DNA of 64,000 bases from Chryseobacterium daecheongense. Lineage in GTDB: Bacteria > Bacteroidota > Bacteroidia > Flavobacteriales > Weeksellaceae. A model generated the notes under the pieces. The model was not told the DNA's origin, searched no databases, and saw nothing but the letters and a program-made list of their open reading frames with translations. Location of the stretch: positions 4,216,001 through 4,280,000 of the forward strand of contig CP115858.1 in NCBI GenBank assembly GCA_027920525.1, read 5' to 3'. This document shows positions 36,540 through 45,084 of the stretch, one piece after another (the first letter of the stretch is position 1; each line of letters begins with the position of its first letter). A program made the translations under genes and the position numbers.

Positions 36540-37670
36540 TCATTGAACATTTTTCCACCATTCGTTAAACTTCTGATTTGTTTGGTCTAAATGAACTAAT
36601 TCGCCGATCATAGGAGTTGCTAATCGATAAGTTTGGTTCTTAGAAAGAGCAGTGATTTTTTCCAAAGGTTCTTTCCAGGGATGGTTGGCCAGGGTGAATT
36701 TAGAATTATGCACGGGTAATAAATTTTGGGCACCCAGCTCTTTTGTTCCCAAAGCAACTTCTTCCGGAAGCTCATGTACCGATTGCCATGCTTTATTATA
36801 TTGCCCACATTCCATAATGGCCCAATCAATTTTTCCGTATTTTGAACCTATAGATTTAAATCTATCATCACGACCTCCGTCTCCGCTGTAGTACACTTTC
36901 ATAGAAGGTGTCTGAATCAGGAAAGAAAGCCATAATGCCTGTCCGCTTCTGAATCCTCTTCCGGAATCATGATGTGTAGATTCCGTAAATATGATAAATT
37001 CTGGCTTTACGTTTACGGATTCGTACCAGTCTTTTTCTATAATCTGATCGGGTGTATATCCCCAGCGTTCAAAATGAGCTCCGTTCCCTAAACCACAGAC
37101 TACATGTTTTGTCTTTTTTTGCAGTTCTTTTACGGTTTCGTAATCCAGATGATCATAATGATCATGCGATAAAAGTAGGTAGTCGATTTCAGGCAGGTCT
37201 GCTACCGTATAAATATCACTTCCTTTATAAGCCGTAACACTTCCAGGGATAGGGGAGGCTTTTCCACTGAATACAGGATCAACAAGGATCTTTACGCCAT
37301 CGAGCTGAAGAAAAAATGAAGAATGCCCAAACCATACATACGCGTTATCATGAATATTCAGTGCTTTTAAATTGGTCTTTATGGATGGTAGCGAATCTAC
37401 GGGGCTTCGGTGTGGAAATTTTGTAAACAGGGTTTCGTACAATACACCCGGCATCGAGTAGCCTTTAGTAAGCGTTGGCCTCTCCACAATATTCCTGAAT
37501 CTGCCATCTTTATAATGGGAAGAAGCTTTTATCAGTTCAAGACGTTTACCCTCCGGCAGGGCTCCGAATTCCTCCCGCCTCATATAGAAAAAGGTAATGA
37601 TACCAAGAACAGTGATAATGAGGACCAGCAGGATCAATATTTTCCGGAATACTTTTACAATTCTTTTCAA
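36540..37670 (-). CDS. MBL-fold metallo-hydrolase (UlaG/NAPE-PLD-like)
   Basis: The 376-residue protein has an N-terminal membrane helix (about 8-28) and a metallo-beta-lactamase fold. The metal motif is LLLSHDHYDHLDYETV (about 164), and WFGHSSFFLQLDGVKILVDP-type sequence near 113 precedes it. Further ligands are in STHHDSGRG (about 230), YYSGDGG (about 261) and LPVHNSKF (about 317). These are the marks of the NAPE-PLD and UlaG branch, which acts on phosphodiesters or lactones; the real substrate is unknown. The catalytic domain is predicted to sit outside the cytoplasm. Confidence 0.88.
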   Translation of the reverse strand: MKRIVKVFRKILILLVLIITVLGIITFFYMRREEFGALPEGKRLELIKASSHYKDGRFRNIVERPTLTKGYSMPGVLYETLFTKFPHRSPVDSLPSIKTNLKALNIHDNAYVWFGHSSFFLQLDGVKILVDPVFSGKASPIPGSVTAYKGSDIYTVADLPEIDYLLLSHDHYDHLDYETVKELQKKTKHVVCGLGNGAHFERWGYTPDQIIEKDWYESVNVKPEFIIFTESTHHDSGRGFRSGQALWLSFLIQTPSMKVYYSGDGGRDDRFKSIGSKYGKIDWAIMECGQYNKAWQSVHELPEEVALGTKELGAQNLLPVHNSKFTLANHPWKEPLEKITALSKNQTYRLATPMIGELVHLDQTNQKFNEWWKNVQ

Positions 37671-37840
37671 GGTGATTGATTTTTTACTTCAAAATGTTTT
37701 TAGATGTCCAGATCACCCGGAACATCAGTGATGTGTTTTTATTACATAAAGATAATACTTCCCAATAAAGTAATGATGGGTTTATTATTTATAGGACGAT
37801 CGACTTTGGATTATACTTTATCTGGATTTATTTGAAATAA

Positions 37841-37863
37841 AAAAAAGACCCCAAATGGGGCCT
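37841..37863 (-). terminator. terminator of the cold-shock cluster
   Basis: On the minus strand GGCCCC and GGGGTC pair around a short ATTT loop and are followed by a run of eight T residues, 44 bp after the CspA-like stop codon. Confidence 0.9.
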
Positions 37864-37906
37864 TCTGTGTGATTTGATATTATCTTATCGGAAAATATCT
37901 GGAAAA

Positions 37907-38101
37907 CTATGCAAGTTTTACGTTTACTGCGTTTAATCCTTTTTCACTTTTTTGTACTTCAAAAGTTACTTTATCGTTTTCACGAATAATTCTTGTGCTT
38001 AACCCTGAAGCGTGTACAAAGATATCCTGTCCTCCGTCTGCTGGAGAAATAAATCCGAAACCTTTTGTTTCGTTAAAAAATTTTACTGTGCCTTCTTGCA
38101 T
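37907..38101 (-). CDS. CspA-family cold shock protein
   Basis: The 64-residue protein is a single cold-shock domain with both RNA-binding motifs, KGFGFI (about 14) and DIFVH (about 25). Members are RNA chaperones that melt secondary structure and are induced in the cold. It is the last gene of a minus-strand run after a DEAD-box protein and a second cold-shock-domain protein. Confidence 0.95.
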   Translation of the reverse strand: MQEGTVKFFNETKGFGFISPADGGQDIFVHASGLSTRIIRENDKVTFEVQKSEKGLNAVNVKLA

Positions 38102-38132
38102 TGTAATTGTTATTAAAAATTGTTGTTATTTA

Positions 38133-38561
38133 TTATTTGATCAGTTGAATATCAATAGCAGAAAATCCTTTCGGAGATCTCTCTTTTTCAAATGATACTT
38201 TATTTCCTTTCTTTACGGGTTCCGCACAGTTGTTGGAATGGAAAAATACATTTTCCTTTGTTTTATCTTCTGTAATAAAACCATAACCTTTTTCACTGAA
38301 AAAAGTAATAATTCCTGATTTACGGATTTCCTCTTCAGGAATAGGAGCAGCTCCCAGCTGAATATCATCAAGGTTAATTTCTTGCGTCTCTTCAGGTGGA
38401 GTAGAAGTAAGTCTTCCGTATGAATCCACATACGTTAGCATTTCATCAAGTCCCTTTCCTTTATTGTTATTAGTTTTTCGTTCTTCACGGCGTAAAGCCT
38501 TTTCTTTTTGTTTTTGAATTTTTTTCTTGAAATTTTCTTTTTTAGAGAAAGAATCTGCCAT
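38133..38561 (-). CDS. cold-shock-domain protein with basic N-terminal extension
   Basis: The 142 residues divide into a strongly basic N-terminus (about 1-45, rich in Lys, Glu and Arg), a linker, and a C-terminal cold-shock domain (about 82-142). The domain has the RNP-like motifs KGYGFI and NVFFHSNN. The basic arm probably adds RNA affinity. It lies 12 bp downstream of the DEAD-box gene, so they are co-transcribed. Confidence 0.9.
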   Translation of the reverse strand: MADSFSKKENFKKKIQKQKEKALRREERKTNNNKGKGLDEMLTYVDSYGRLTSTPPEETQEINLDDIQLGAAPIPEEEIRKSGIITFFSEKGYGFITEDKTKENVFFHSNNCAEPVKKGNKVSFEKERSPKGFSAIDIQLIK

Positions 38562-38573
38562 AAATTAATTTTA

Positions 38574-39308
38574 TTATTTAGTTATTATATTAAAGTACTG
38601 GAGCGGATCGGCGTTATAAAGCCTGTCCGTTTTTTCTTTTTTTCCTACGGGTATCACTGTATGATCTGCATTTTTTTCTATAGGTGTAGGTTTAATCTCC
38701 ACCGGGTTGCTTAGCAATGGATCAGCAAATCTTTTAACCTTGTCTGATATGACCGAAGAAAAAAGTAAGGTTTGTCTTTTATGAGGAAGAAGTTTAATAA
38801 CTTTCTTCACATCATTCACAAAATTCGTATCGAGCATTTTATCTGCTTCATCTAAAACCAGGATTTCAATCCTGGAAAGACTGATAGGTCTCTGATTGAT
38901 TAATTCAAGTAAAGCAGCAGGAGTTGTTATAAGAACGTCCACTCTTACTCTTAAAGCGGCAAGCTGATTTCCTTGTGATGTTCCATCATGAATGGTCAAC
39001 TGGGATAAAGGAAGATATTTACTGTAAATTCTGAAATCTTCTTCAATCTCCACTGCTATTTCTTGTGTCGGCGTTAATACCAGTGTCCGTATTTCTTTAT
39101 GTTCCGGTGCGCTTTTCTTCAACAGCTGAATAACAGGCATGGTAAATGCTGCTGTTTTTCCAGGTTCCTTAGGTCCAAACCCCAAAATATCTCTACCCAT
39201 CAAAATCTGCGGAATAACATCCGCCTGTATTTCTGTCGGTTTAGAATATCCTGTCTCTGTAGCGGCGCGGATAATGGGATTAATTAAATTTAAATTTTTG
39301 AAATTCAT
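38574..39308 (-). CDS. half-length DEAD-box protein (first RecA domain only)
   Basis: The 244 residues cover only the first RecA-like domain of an RhlE/DeaD-type helicase (usual length 370-450). The Q motif (YSKPTEIQ, about 21) and the DEAD box (VLDEAD, about 152) are present. Motif I reads GPKEPGKT rather than the usual AxTGxGKT, motif Ia is TPTQEIA rather than TPTRELA, and motif III is SSV where SAT is expected. The helicase C-terminal domain is absent, and the downstream DNA encodes the cold-shock-domain protein instead, so this is not a simple frameshift. A complete helicase cycle seems impossible for the chain alone. A hairpin CAATTC with GAATTG lies in its leader (39341-39360). Confidence 0.85.
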   Translation of the reverse strand: MNFKNLNLINPIIRAATETGYSKPTEIQADVIPQILMGRDILGFGPKEPGKTAAFTMPVIQLLKKSAPEHKEIRTLVLTPTQEIAVEIEEDFRIYSKYLPLSQLTIHDGTSQGNQLAALRVRVDVLITTPAALLELINQRPISLSRIEILVLDEADKMLDTNFVNDVKKVIKLLPHKRQTLLFSSVISDKVKRFADPLLSNPVEIKPTPIEKNADHTVIPVGKKEKTDRLYNADPLQYFNIITK

Positions 39309-39488
39309 TGATAAGGTTTGCCGAATCTTCGACCTTTGACCAATTCTTTATCAGGAATTGAATATTTATTTTATTGTTGGTGTATCGGAAAAAAATAATT
39401 TTTCCCGTTGTTTCATTTGCTTTGTTCACCAATAATCTGAATAAATAAAGATCGTTGCTGAGTTTGCAATAGCGTGGCATGCCTCACA

Positions 39489-39644
39489 TTAAATGAGCAC
39501 CTCTATACGCCCGTAAACCCTGGAGCCTGCGTAATGGTCTTCTTTTGTAATTTCTACTGAGAGTAAATCTCCTAAAGGAGTAAAAGGATCTTCAAATTGT
39601 TTTTCTATTCTTTGTTTTTTAAAGTTGCCTGTATATATATTCAT
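39489..39644 (-). CDS. 51-residue hypothetical protein
   Basis: An ATG at 39644 opens a 51-codon frame that reads like a folded peptide: MNIYTGNFKKQRIEKQF at the start, DPFTPLGDLLSVEI in the middle and AGSRVYGRIEVLI at the end. Alternating hydrophobic strands suggest a small beta structure. It lies between a strong minus-strand -7 element (39763-39770) and the half-length DEAD-box gene, 180 bp upstream of it, so it is probably the first gene of the cold-shock transcript. I do not recognise a family. Confidence 0.6.
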   Translation of the reverse strand: MNIYTGNFKKQRIEKQFEDPFTPLGDLLSVEITKEDHYAGSRVYGRIEVLI

Positions 39645-39762
39645 TCAAGAAATAAATAAGGGTTAATTTTTGGCAGCTGAAAAAGCAAAAACTGAAAGAA
39701 AAAAATAAGTATTCTAAACTGTAACAGATAGCAAAGGCAGAGGCCTGGTTATTTATTAAGTG

Positions 39763-39770
39763 CAAAGATA
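39763..39770 (-). promoter_or_regulatory. -7 element of the cold-shock transcript
   Basis: The minus strand reads TATCTTTG followed by C, a full consensus match, 119 bp before the 51-codon gene. The long leaders before this gene and before the DEAD-box gene are typical of cold-regulated mRNAs. Confidence 0.6.
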
Positions 39771-40063
39771 CGAAAAAATAAGGGATAATCGATGTTTTAA
39801 TTAATTGATTTTCAAAAAATTGTTTAAAAACAGCTTTTAGCCATAAAGAATCGGGCTTCTGTTTGTAAATATAAGGTCAAAATCTTTTGTAATGGGTTGT
39901 TTTTTTAATTAATGTATTACATGATCCTGTCAGCAACATTATATCTGCTAACAGGATCTGTTTGTTGAGGTTGCTTTTCCTCCTCTAAGCTAAGAAAATT
40001 AAAATATTGTCCACATCTGTTCCAAAAAATAACAATGTAAATATGTGAAAGGAATAGTCTTAT
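39771..40063. other. non-coding spacer with one strong inverted repeat
   Basis: No gene is seen. GATCCTGT-AGCA (39923-39935) pairs with TGCT-ACAGGATC (39946-39958). It lies 106 bp past the end of the acetyltransferase-like gene and may stop its transcript, although no T run follows on the minus strand. Confidence 0.45.
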
Positions 40064-40576
40064 TTACTTCAGCTTCAGTTCGTATATTTTTGCAGGGAGT
40101 GAAAATGCTTTCAGTGTGGTCGTTTTTATAAATTCAAATCCAACCGAATTGAAGAATGAGAGCATGGGATCATCTTCAGTTATGCTGATCCAGATACGAT
40201 CTGTAAAAGTAATAGCTGATCTGCTTTTGTTCCATAATGATTGTCTTATTTCAGGCTGATCATATTCAGGAAGGATAGAAAAATCAATTATTTCCGTCAT
40301 TCTCTCCCCTTCATTTGCTTCCGGATATAATGATCCGCTTTTAAAAAGGCAATAACCGACGGGTTCATGATCTGCAAACACCATAATGAGCTGGGTGGAT
40401 AAGTCATTCAGGATATTGATCATTTTCCTGTATTCTACATTTTCGGCAAGGTATTCTTCAATTTTTTCCGATGAAACTTTTCCAGAATAGGTATTTCTGA
40501 TATATGGTCTCATGACAGCAAAAAGGTGATCGATTCCCTGGTCTGATCCTACGGTAAATTTGGATATAATTTCCAT
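40064..40576 (-). CDS. GNAT-like acetyltransferase
   Basis: The 170 residues have a GNAT-like order: an N-terminal helix pair, the strand LIMVFADHEPVGYCLFK (about 65) and a C-terminal FFNSVGFEFIKTTTLKAF segment typical of the family end. The pantetheine-binding R/Q-x-x-G-x-G/A loop is not clear, so this may be a divergent or inactive member. It is divergent from the MocR gene, with three direct repeats in the shared gap, which suggests that it is controlled by that regulator. Confidence 0.65.
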   Translation of the reverse strand: MEIISKFTVGSDQGIDHLFAVMRPYIRNTYSGKVSSEKIEEYLAENVEYRKMINILNDLSTQLIMVFADHEPVGYCLFKSGSLYPEANEGERMTEIIDFSILPEYDQPEIRQSLWNKSRSAITFTDRIWISITEDDPMLSFFNSVGFEFIKTTTLKAFSLPAKIYELKLK

Positions 40577-40625
40577 TATGATTCTTTTTTACCCAAAGCT
40601 AATGGATTATTAAACTGTTGTATGA

Positions 40626-40658
40626 GTACAGTTGAGTACAATTGAATCAGTACAGTTG
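40626..40658 (+). promoter_or_regulatory. three direct repeats, putative MocR operator
   Basis: GTACAGTTG (40626), GTACAATTG (40636) and GTACAGTTG (40650) lie in tandem between the divergent acetyltransferase and MocR genes, 30 bp upstream of a -7 element. MocR/PdxR regulators are known to bind direct repeats next to their own promoters. The link to this regulator is an inference. Confidence 0.6.
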
Positions 40659-40687
40659 GTTTTTAATCATTTGTGCGAACACATTTG

Positions 40688-40695
40688 TACATTTG
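40688..40695 (+). promoter_or_regulatory. -7 element of the MocR gene
   Basis: TACATTTG matches TAnnTTTG, 22 bp before the ATG. Confidence 0.6.
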
Positions 40696-40716
40696 TTATG
40701 AAAAAGATGAAACGCC

Positions 40717-42129
40717 ATGAAGACGTACAGATATGAGATTTTTACCACTGCTATTGAAGATAAAATAAAGACTGGAATGTTAAAGCCCGGCACCCGTCTA
40801 CCATCTGTGAGAGAGATTAAAGAAAATTATCATCTGAGTACAAGTTCGGTTCAAAGTGGTTATGATCATCTGGTGATGAAAGGATGGGTGAAAAATATTC
40901 CCCGCTCCGGTTATTTTGTAGCAGATGATGTTCCACAAATAAGCAGTGAAAACTTACCACTTTACCCGGTCTCAAAAAATGAAGTTTTCAATAAAAATGT
41001 TGCTCTGATTTCATCAAGAAATAAGCCCTCCGAATATGCCTCATTTAATTCGGCGGCACCTACGGATCTATTGATTCCGCAAAAGCTCATTTTAAAAAAA
41101 ATGCAGAAAGTGATCCGCGAAAAAGGGACTTCACTTCTTCGCTACTATCCTGCTAACGGGTCTTTAGAACTAAGAGATCTTATCGCTAAACGTACTTCTC
41201 AATATGGATACACATTGCATCCTGAAAAATTAATCATTACTGATGGAGCATTGCAGGCACTTTACATTGCCCTGGCATCTGTGACGAATGCCGGTGACCT
41301 CATTGCTGTTGAAAGTCCGTGCGTTTTTTCTGTTTTGGAAGTAATTGCCAATCTGAAACTTAAAGTCATAGAAATTCCTGTCCGGGATAGAAATGGTTTT
41401 GATACGGCATATTTAAAAAAGATATGCGCGGATCATGATATCAGATCTCTTGTAGTTACACCTAATTTTCACAATCCTACAGGAATTCTGATGTCGGAAA
41501 CTGTAAAAAAAGAACTGCTTTCCATTGCGGAAGAATATGAGTTTCCGATTATCGAAAATGATATTTACGGAGACCTTTATTTTGGCAATGAGAGACCTTC
41601 GGGGATCGGGAGTTTTGATACCGGTGGTTGGGTAATAACTTTTTCTTCTTTTTCCAAAACATTGGCTCCCGGTATTCGCCTGGGATGGATGCATTCGGGA
41701 AAATTCCATGCGGAAGCAGAGAGAACCAGGTTTGCCTTAGGAAGATCTGTTGCTCCGGTATATCAGGAACTGGTCATTAAACTGCTTGAAGACCATAGCT
41801 ATGATAAACATTTGCGTTCATTTCGTAAACAGCTATATAAGCAGGCCAAAGATGTGTTAGAGATATTAAAAAGCCATTTTCCGGATGGGGCTTATTTTGA
41901 AGATCCTCAGGGTGGATACAGCATTTGGGGAAGTTTGCCTGAAGGAGTGGATATGGAGAAATTTTACGCTTATTGCGAACAGCAAAGAATATTATTTACT
42001 CCCGGAGAAATTTTTAGCCTTACCGATCAGTTCAGGTACCATTTCAGGATTATTTTTGCAGAACGTATCACATCCCATAGCCTGTTGGCTTTGCAAAATA
42101 TAGGTGAGAATTTGAAACAGATATTGTGA
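40717..42129 (+). CDS. MocR-type regulator (GntR wHTH fused to aminotransferase fold)
   Basis: The 470-residue protein has a GntR winged helix at residues 1-75 (GTRLPSVREIKENYHLSTSSV) and a fold-type I aminotransferase domain at about 105-470. The latter shows YYPANGSLELRDLI, the PNFHNPTG motif, the pyridoxal-phosphate Lys in SFSKTLAPGIRLGW (about 314) and a final RIIFAE. MocR proteins use PLP or an amino-compound imine as effector rather than catalysing a reaction. Targets often include PLP synthesis or amino acid export; here the only adjacent target is the divergent acetyltransferase-like gene. Confidence 0.93.
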   Translation: MKTYRYEIFTTAIEDKIKTGMLKPGTRLPSVREIKENYHLSTSSVQSGYDHLVMKGWVKNIPRSGYFVADDVPQISSENLPLYPVSKNEVFNKNVALISSRNKPSEYASFNSAAPTDLLIPQKLILKKMQKVIREKGTSLLRYYPANGSLELRDLIAKRTSQYGYTLHPEKLIITDGALQALYIALASVTNAGDLIAVESPCVFSVLEVIANLKLKVIEIPVRDRNGFDTAYLKKICADHDIRSLVVTPNFHNPTGILMSETVKKELLSIAEEYEFPIIENDIYGDLYFGNERPSGIGSFDTGGWVITFSSFSKTLAPGIRLGWMHSGKFHAEAERTRFALGRSVAPVYQELVIKLLEDHSYDKHLRSFRKQLYKQAKDVLEILKSHFPDGAYFEDPQGGYSIWGSLPEGVDMEKFYAYCEQQRILFTPGEIFSLTDQFRYHFRIIFAERITSHSLLALQNIGENLKQIL

Positions 42130-42173
42130 GTGTTTTTCAGGCTTTTATCTGTTAATTCAGAATCATATTTTCA

Positions 42174-42200
42174 TATTGAGAGCATATGCTTTTCTCAATA
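42174..42200 (+). terminator. hairpin after the MocR gene
   Basis: TATTGAGA and TCTCAATA pair around a 10-base loop containing CATATG, 45 bp after the stop codon. No clear T run follows, so its strength is uncertain. Confidence 0.4.
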
Positions 42201-42410
42201 ATCGTGTTTGTCGGATTTTTTTGCAAGTGATTTTTACATAATCAAGATCATTTTAATTATGATTTTGAAAATTGAAAATATATTTATAATGCCTATTTTC
42301 AAAGAATTACGAATTCCTAACTGTTGTTCGTAAATAATTATTTTCGTGTTTCAATAAAATACCTATATTTACCACCAAGGAGTTCATTTATACTTCTTTA
42401 TCAACCGGAA

Positions 42411-42570
42411 TTGGTTACACTTAGCTGTGAATTAAAAGGGAATCGTGTGTGAATCACGAACTGTCGCGCAACTGTAAGTAACACTCAAAAGGTTTTTATC
42501 AATCAGGGTTCACTGTTCTTTTTTTGAATGGGAAGGACGATAAAAATTGTTACAAGTCAGGAGACCTGCC
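42411..42570 (+). promoter_or_regulatory. cobalamin (AdoCbl) riboswitch
   Basis: The conserved order of the B12 aptamer is visible. It starts with GGTTACAC, then AAAAGGGAA followed by a hairpin TCGTG with CACGA, then the near-invariant GCAACTGTAAGT (about 42468), GGGAAGGA (about 42530), and finally the B12 box GTCAGGAGACCTGCC (42556-42570), which matches the consensus. A possible promoter (TATATTTA at 42364) precedes it. The next genes, 420 bp downstream on the same strand, are prpB, prpC and prpD. Ligand binding usually lowers expression, so the methylcitrate cycle should be reduced when B12 is plentiful. Confidence 0.93.
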
Positions 42571-42992
42571 TATTTCGAATTGACGATGCTTTCGCGATCT
42601 GAAGCTTATAGTCAGGTATGATACGATGTGATAACAGTGCCCGATATCTTTTTGTGTACATTATCATTTTTAAGAAATGGTTTACAGGTTTTGCTTTTCA
42701 GGGCTGTATCATTTCTACAGCTTGCTCGTATTAGTCCCTTTCCATAATTTTCTCTTTTACAAAGTATTGTGAAGTTTTATCAGCACCTTTTATATTGATT
42801 TATAAGCATTACAGGCTGATGGCAGCAATCTTTGACCGGATTGTTATTACATGAAAATGTAATGAGGCTGTTCAACCATTCATTAAGGTTTATAGGTCGT
42901 TTAATTATTTTAATCATTTAAAGAATAATCTTTCTTTAAATTGTTGGAAGAATGTGAGTTAAAATACATCAAAACGAACAATAATATTAAAG
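42571..42992 (+). other. long leader between the riboswitch and prpB
   Basis: This 420-bp stretch has no recognisable gene. A small hairpin, GCTGTA with TACAGC, lies at about 42705-42723. A 31-codon frame (42677-42772) rich in Phe, Tyr, Leu and Val encodes something like a short membrane peptide, but nothing else supports it. I cannot point to the expression platform: there is no clear T-tailed terminator, and the prpB start is far from the aptamer. An inverted repeat of TTTAAAGA with TCTTT-TAAA occurs near 42917-42940. Confidence 0.4.
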
Positions 42993-43901
42993 ATGAGTAA
43001 AAATGTAAGTCTAGAGTCTGCCGGATTACGTTTCCGGGAGACGATGCAAAAAGAAAACCCTCTTCAGATTGTCGGGGCTATCAATGCCAATCATGCATTG
43101 CTGGCGCAGCAAGCAGGATTCAATGCTATTTATCTTTCCGGAGGAGGAGTTGCTGCAGGATCGTTGGGAATTCCGGATCTGGGAATTACGACCCTTGAGG
43201 ATGTTCTGATCGATATTCAACGAATAACCAATGTATGTGATTTACCTCTATTGGTGGATGTAGATACGGGGTTTGGTCCTTCGGCATTCAACGTAGCAAG
43301 AACTGTAAAATCATTAATTAAAGCCGGAGCAGGTGCTTTGCATATTGAAGACCAGGTGGGAGCGAAACGTTGTGGGCACCGTCCAGGTAAAGAAGTGGTA
43401 AGCAAAGAGGAAATGGTAGACCGTTTGAAGGCTGCTGTTGATGCTCGGACGGATGAAAATTTTGTGATCGGGGCACGTACTGATGCTTTTGCCAATGAAG
43501 GGCTTGAAAAAACATTGGAAAGGGCTGTTGCCTATAAAGAAGCCGGAGCAGATTTCATCTTTGCGGAGGCTGTTCCTGATTTAAGCTATTATCAAAAGTT
43601 TGTAGACGCTACAGGTATTCCTGTACTGGCCAATATTACAGAATTCGGAATGATTAAAATGTATACTGCTGATGAACTGAAAGATGCGGGAGTCGGTTTG
43701 ATTTTATATCCCCTTTCTGCTTTCCGGGCGGCAAATAAGGCAGCACTGAATGTTTACGAGCATATCCGGAAAGATGGAACCCAGGCTCATGTAATTGATA
43801 CCATGCAGACCCGGGAAGAGCTTTACAAAAGTATTGGATACCATGATTACGAACAAAAATTAGATAACCTATTTAAACAGAACAAGAATGTCAATGAATA
43901 A
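42993..43901 (+). CDS. prpB: methylisocitrate lyase
   Basis: PrpB cleaves 2-methylisocitrate to pyruvate and succinate, the last step of the methylcitrate cycle. The 302 residues show the lyase-family features: [11 protein letters not shown] with a metal-binding Asp near 88, the catalytic signature [10 protein letters not shown] (about 123), and the substrate contact ARTDA (about 163). The length is standard. It overlaps prpC by 14 bp, indicating a coupled operon under the upstream cobalamin riboswitch. Confidence 0.95.
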   Translation: MSKNVSLESAGLRFRETMQKENPLQIVGAINANHALLAQQAGFNAIYLSGGGVAAGSLGIPDLGITTLEDVLIDIQRITNVCDLPLLVDVDTGFGPSAFNVARTVKSLIKAGAGALHIEDQVGAKRCGHRPGKEVVSKEEMVDRLKAAVDARTDENFVIGARTDAFANEGLEKTLERAVAYKEAGADFIFAEAVPDLSYYQKFVDATGIPVLANITEFGMIKMYTADELKDAGVGLILYPLSAFRAANKAALNVYEHIRKDGTQAHVIDTMQTREELYKSIGYHDYEQKLDNLFKQNKNVNE

Positions 43902-45039
43902 CGAACCAACATTTAAGCCTAAGAAAAGTGTAGCGCTTTCCGGGGTTGCCGCAGGTAATACTGCACTTTGCAGTGTAGGAAAAAGTGGAAATGATCTCCA
44001 TTACAGAGGTTATGACATTTTGGACCTCGCAGAAAAAGCAGAATTTGAGGAGGTAGCCTATCTTCTTATTTACGGACAGCTACCAACAGGAGCCCAGTTA
44101 AAAAACTATAAAGCCAAATTGAAATCACTGAGAGGATTACCACATTCTGTAAGAAATATCCTGAAAAGTATTCCTGCAGCTGCCCATCCGATGGATGTAA
44201 TGCGCTCCATGGTTTCAGCAATTGGAAGTATTCAGCCTGAAAAAGACGATCATAATGTGGCGGGAGCAAGGGATATTGCAGACAAATTACTGGCATCATT
44301 CAGTTCCGGACTTTTGTATTGGTATCATTATACGCATAACGGAAAAGAGATTGATGTAGAAACTGATGATGATACTATTGGGGGCCATTTTCTTCACCTG
44401 TTGCATGGTAAAAAAGCACCCGATTCCTGGGTGAAGGCAATGGAAATCTCTCTTAATCTGTATGCAGAGCATGAATTTAACGCTTCCACTTTTACTGCGC
44501 GTGTTATTGCGGGAACCTCTTCAGATTTTTATTCCTGTATAACGGGAGCTATCGGCGCTTTAAGAGGTCCTAAACATGGTGGGGCGAATGAAGTGGCTTT
44601 CGAAATTCAGAGTCGTTATAATTCCCCGGATGAAGCGGAAGAGGATATCAGAAGGCGTATTGGTAACAAAGAAGTAATTATTGGATTTGGACATCCGGTG
44701 TACACTATATCGGATCCGCGAAACGTAGTGATAAAAAAAGTAGCGAAAGAACTTTCCGAAGAGGCAGGAGATATGTTGCTTTATCATATTGCTGAAAGGC
44801 TGGAAACCATAATGTGGGAAGAAAAGAAAATGTTCCCTAACCTGGATTGGTTCTCAGCGGTTTCGTATCATCTGATGGGAGTACCAACCCTTATGTTCAC
44901 TCCGTTATTTGTTATTTCAAGAGTCACCGGATGGAGTGCCCACATCATTGAACAAAGGCAGGATGGCAAAATTATCCGTCCAAGTGCCAATTACACCGGG
45001 CCTGAAAATAAAGAATTTGTTCCTATCACAAGCAGATAA
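43888..45039 (+). CDS. prpC: 2-methylcitrate synthase
   Basis: PrpC condenses propionyl-CoA with oxaloacetate. The 383 residues belong to the citrate synthase family, with the catalytic His in GPKHGGANE (about 231), the second His in GFGHPVY (about 269) and an Asp in the C-terminal part. Sequence near residue 15 ([17 protein letters not shown]) and the neighbours prpB and prpD favour methylcitrate over citrate synthase. A second in-frame ATG two codons downstream could be the start. Confidence 0.93.
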   Translation: MSMNNEPTFKPKKSVALSGVAAGNTALCSVGKSGNDLHYRGYDILDLAEKAEFEEVAYLLIYGQLPTGAQLKNYKAKLKSLRGLPHSVRNILKSIPAAAHPMDVMRSMVSAIGSIQPEKDDHNVAGARDIADKLLASFSSGLLYWYHYTHNGKEIDVETDDDTIGGHFLHLLHGKKAPDSWVKAMEISLNLYAEHEFNASTFTARVIAGTSSDFYSCITGAIGALRGPKHGGANEVAFEIQSRYNSPDEAEEDIRRRIGNKEVIIGFGHPVYTISDPRNVVIKKVAKELSEEAGDMLLYHIAERLETIMWEEKKMFPNLDWFSAVSYHLMGVPTLMFTPLFVISRVTGWSAHIIEQRQDGKIIRPSANYTGPENKEFVPITSR

Positions 45040-45084
45040 TACAATCAATTTAAAATATAAACTAATTAAACTTAAAACAAAAAG

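Noticed and set aside
39280..39480. 66-codon minus-strand frame overlapping the start of the half-length DEAD-box gene
   Set aside because: It overlaps the DEAD-box start by 29 bp and lies in what looks like a structured cold-shock leader with a CAATTC/GAATTG hairpin. Its amino-acid composition is ordinary AT-rich background. I treat it as leader sequence.
42677..42772. 31-codon aromatic-rich frame in the prp leader as a gene
   Set aside because: There is no promoter or independent support, and frames of this size are common in AT-rich DNA. It is mentioned only as a possible leader peptide.
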